DNA from: Coprinopsis marcescibilis | Taxonomy: Eukaryota; Basidiomycota; Agaricomycetes; Agaricales; Psathyrellaceae | Direction: 5' to 3' | NCBI GenBank assembly: GCA_004369085.1 | Contig: ML210644.1 | Span: forward strand, 1-10,059 | Length of the DNA: 10,059 bases | Notes under the pieces: generated by a model | What the model was told of the DNA's origin: nothing | Database searches by the model: none | What the model saw: only the letters and a program-made list of their open reading frames with translations | Shown: in pieces, positions 9,525-10,059 of the stretch | Layout of the letters: each line of letters opens with the position of its first letter | Numbering within the stretch: position 1 is the stretch's first letter | Program-made: the position numbers and the translations under genes

Positions 9525-10059
9525 TGATGCAATGCTAATGGCTGAGCAGCAGAAACACACCAAACACACAATACAACAACAAAAACCCAACCAAATCACC
9601 TAGTGTCAAAGACAAATGGTGTAGTTAAGTTCGTTGTAGGTTTAGACGAATGATATGTATATTCTAGTGCTTGTAGTTGACTCCTGCGGGTTGTTTTGGG
9701 GGTTGCCAAGTGGAACTAAATGTTCAACAAGGTAACTAGCACTTAGTGAAGTGTATAACTTGTTACAGACAGTTTTTAGGGTTTTATAATGGTTTTATGG
9801 GCTTTTTATATGGGTAACACAGTTTATAAAGGCCTGGAAGGGCAAAGACCAATGGTAGCCTTTAGCTAAAGTACAGTCACTAGCACTCTTTGTGTAATAA
9901 CACTAAAGCTTGCTTAAACACAACTCAAACGCTCGATGATCTTTAAAACACTCAATTGGACACGAAAAGGGGTCTTAAACTCTCAATGGTCACAATAATC
10001 ACAATAAATCACAATTGTATTGGTTTTAAACTCTTGACTCTACATTTTCATTCTTAGAG
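9525..10059 (+). mobile_element. Long repeat copy C, probable LTR (5' end at 9525)
   Basis: The copy starts TGATGCAATGC and runs off the right edge of the window, about 100 bp short of the point that copy A reaches. It is the near-identical inverted partner of copy A. It cuts the SANT-like gene, so a retroelement body, if any, must lie to the right. It keeps two GGTTTTAT units (from 9780 and 9791), where A has lost one 11-bp unit. It also has the TATA box at 9825-9830. The target duplication and far end are outside the window. Confidence 0.65.
9825..9830 (+). promoter_or_regulatory. Candidate TATA box in LTR copy C
   Basis: TATAAA is followed by GGCCTGG, about 300 bp inside the repeat, and is the same in copy A. 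It would direct transcription rightward, away from the nested elements. This is motif evidence only. Confidence 0.35.

Noticed and set aside
6773..10059. B and C as the two LTRs of a single retrotransposon
   Set aside because: They are direct repeats, but C is close to identical to A and far from B. The sequence between them holds the end of a Harbinger transposase and an antisense SANT-like gene, not gag or pol.
1..10059. A and C as terminal inverted repeats of one giant transposon
   Set aside because: Their shared sharp edges (TGATG) face inward and each cuts a different gene. Real terminal repeats would have their defining ends facing outward. Two separate insertions explain it better.
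1..10059. A CRISPR array, replication origin, defence island or other prokaryotic system
   Set aside because: There are no short regularly spaced repeats and no prokaryotic gene packing. Introns and eukaryotic transposon families account for the coding content.

Overview
This window looks like a nested transposon 'graveyard' from a fungal genome, most probably a basidiomycete of the Agaricomycetes type. That assignment is an inference. It rests on the mix of element families (a hAT transposase, a Ty1/copia pol, a PIF/Harbinger transposase with a Myb/SANT-like partner), on their short introns of about 50-80 bp, and on strong CpG depletion (about 15 CG dinucleotides in the first 1,020 bases by eye). 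I see no host gene, rRNA or intact tRNA gene, CRISPR array or intact open mobile gene.

Layout from left to right. Bases 1-624 are one end of a long repeat (copy A, minus orientation, probably an LTR). Bases 625-2761 are a decayed, multi-intron hAT transposase on the plus strand, cut at its 5' end by copy A and at its 3' end by a copia element. Bases 2762-5466 are the 3' part of a Ty1/copia retrotransposon on the minus strand: a putative 76-bp LTR, a polypurine tract, RNase H, reverse transcriptase and the end of integrase. From 5484 a PIF/Harbinger transposase runs on the plus strand. It is split by repeat copy B (6773 to about 8399) and resumes at 8405-8528. A Myb/SANT-like gene follows on the minus strand (9524-8638), convergent with the transposase and about 110 bp from it, and its N-terminus is cut off by repeat copy C (9525-10059). 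Copies A and C are close to identical (about six substitutions and one 11-bp indel over about 530 bp) but inverted. B is clearly older.

The simplest history is a set of insertions within insertions: copia landed in hAT, PIF/Harbinger landed in or next to copia, the LTR of copy B landed in the Harbinger transposase, and copies A and C arrived last. None of the genes can make a full protein. The transposase and the SANT-like protein would originally have worked together as the two proteins of one PIF/Harbinger element.

The most informative signal is the mutation pattern. Nearly all in-frame stops in the conserved frames are TGA, several at sites where the family has arginine. Where copies A and C differ, the change is mostly TG in one against CA in the other, as expected if an ancestral CG decayed independently. 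This points to CpG methylation and deamination, or a RIP-like process, acting on every element here. I did not find a clearly undescribed biological system.
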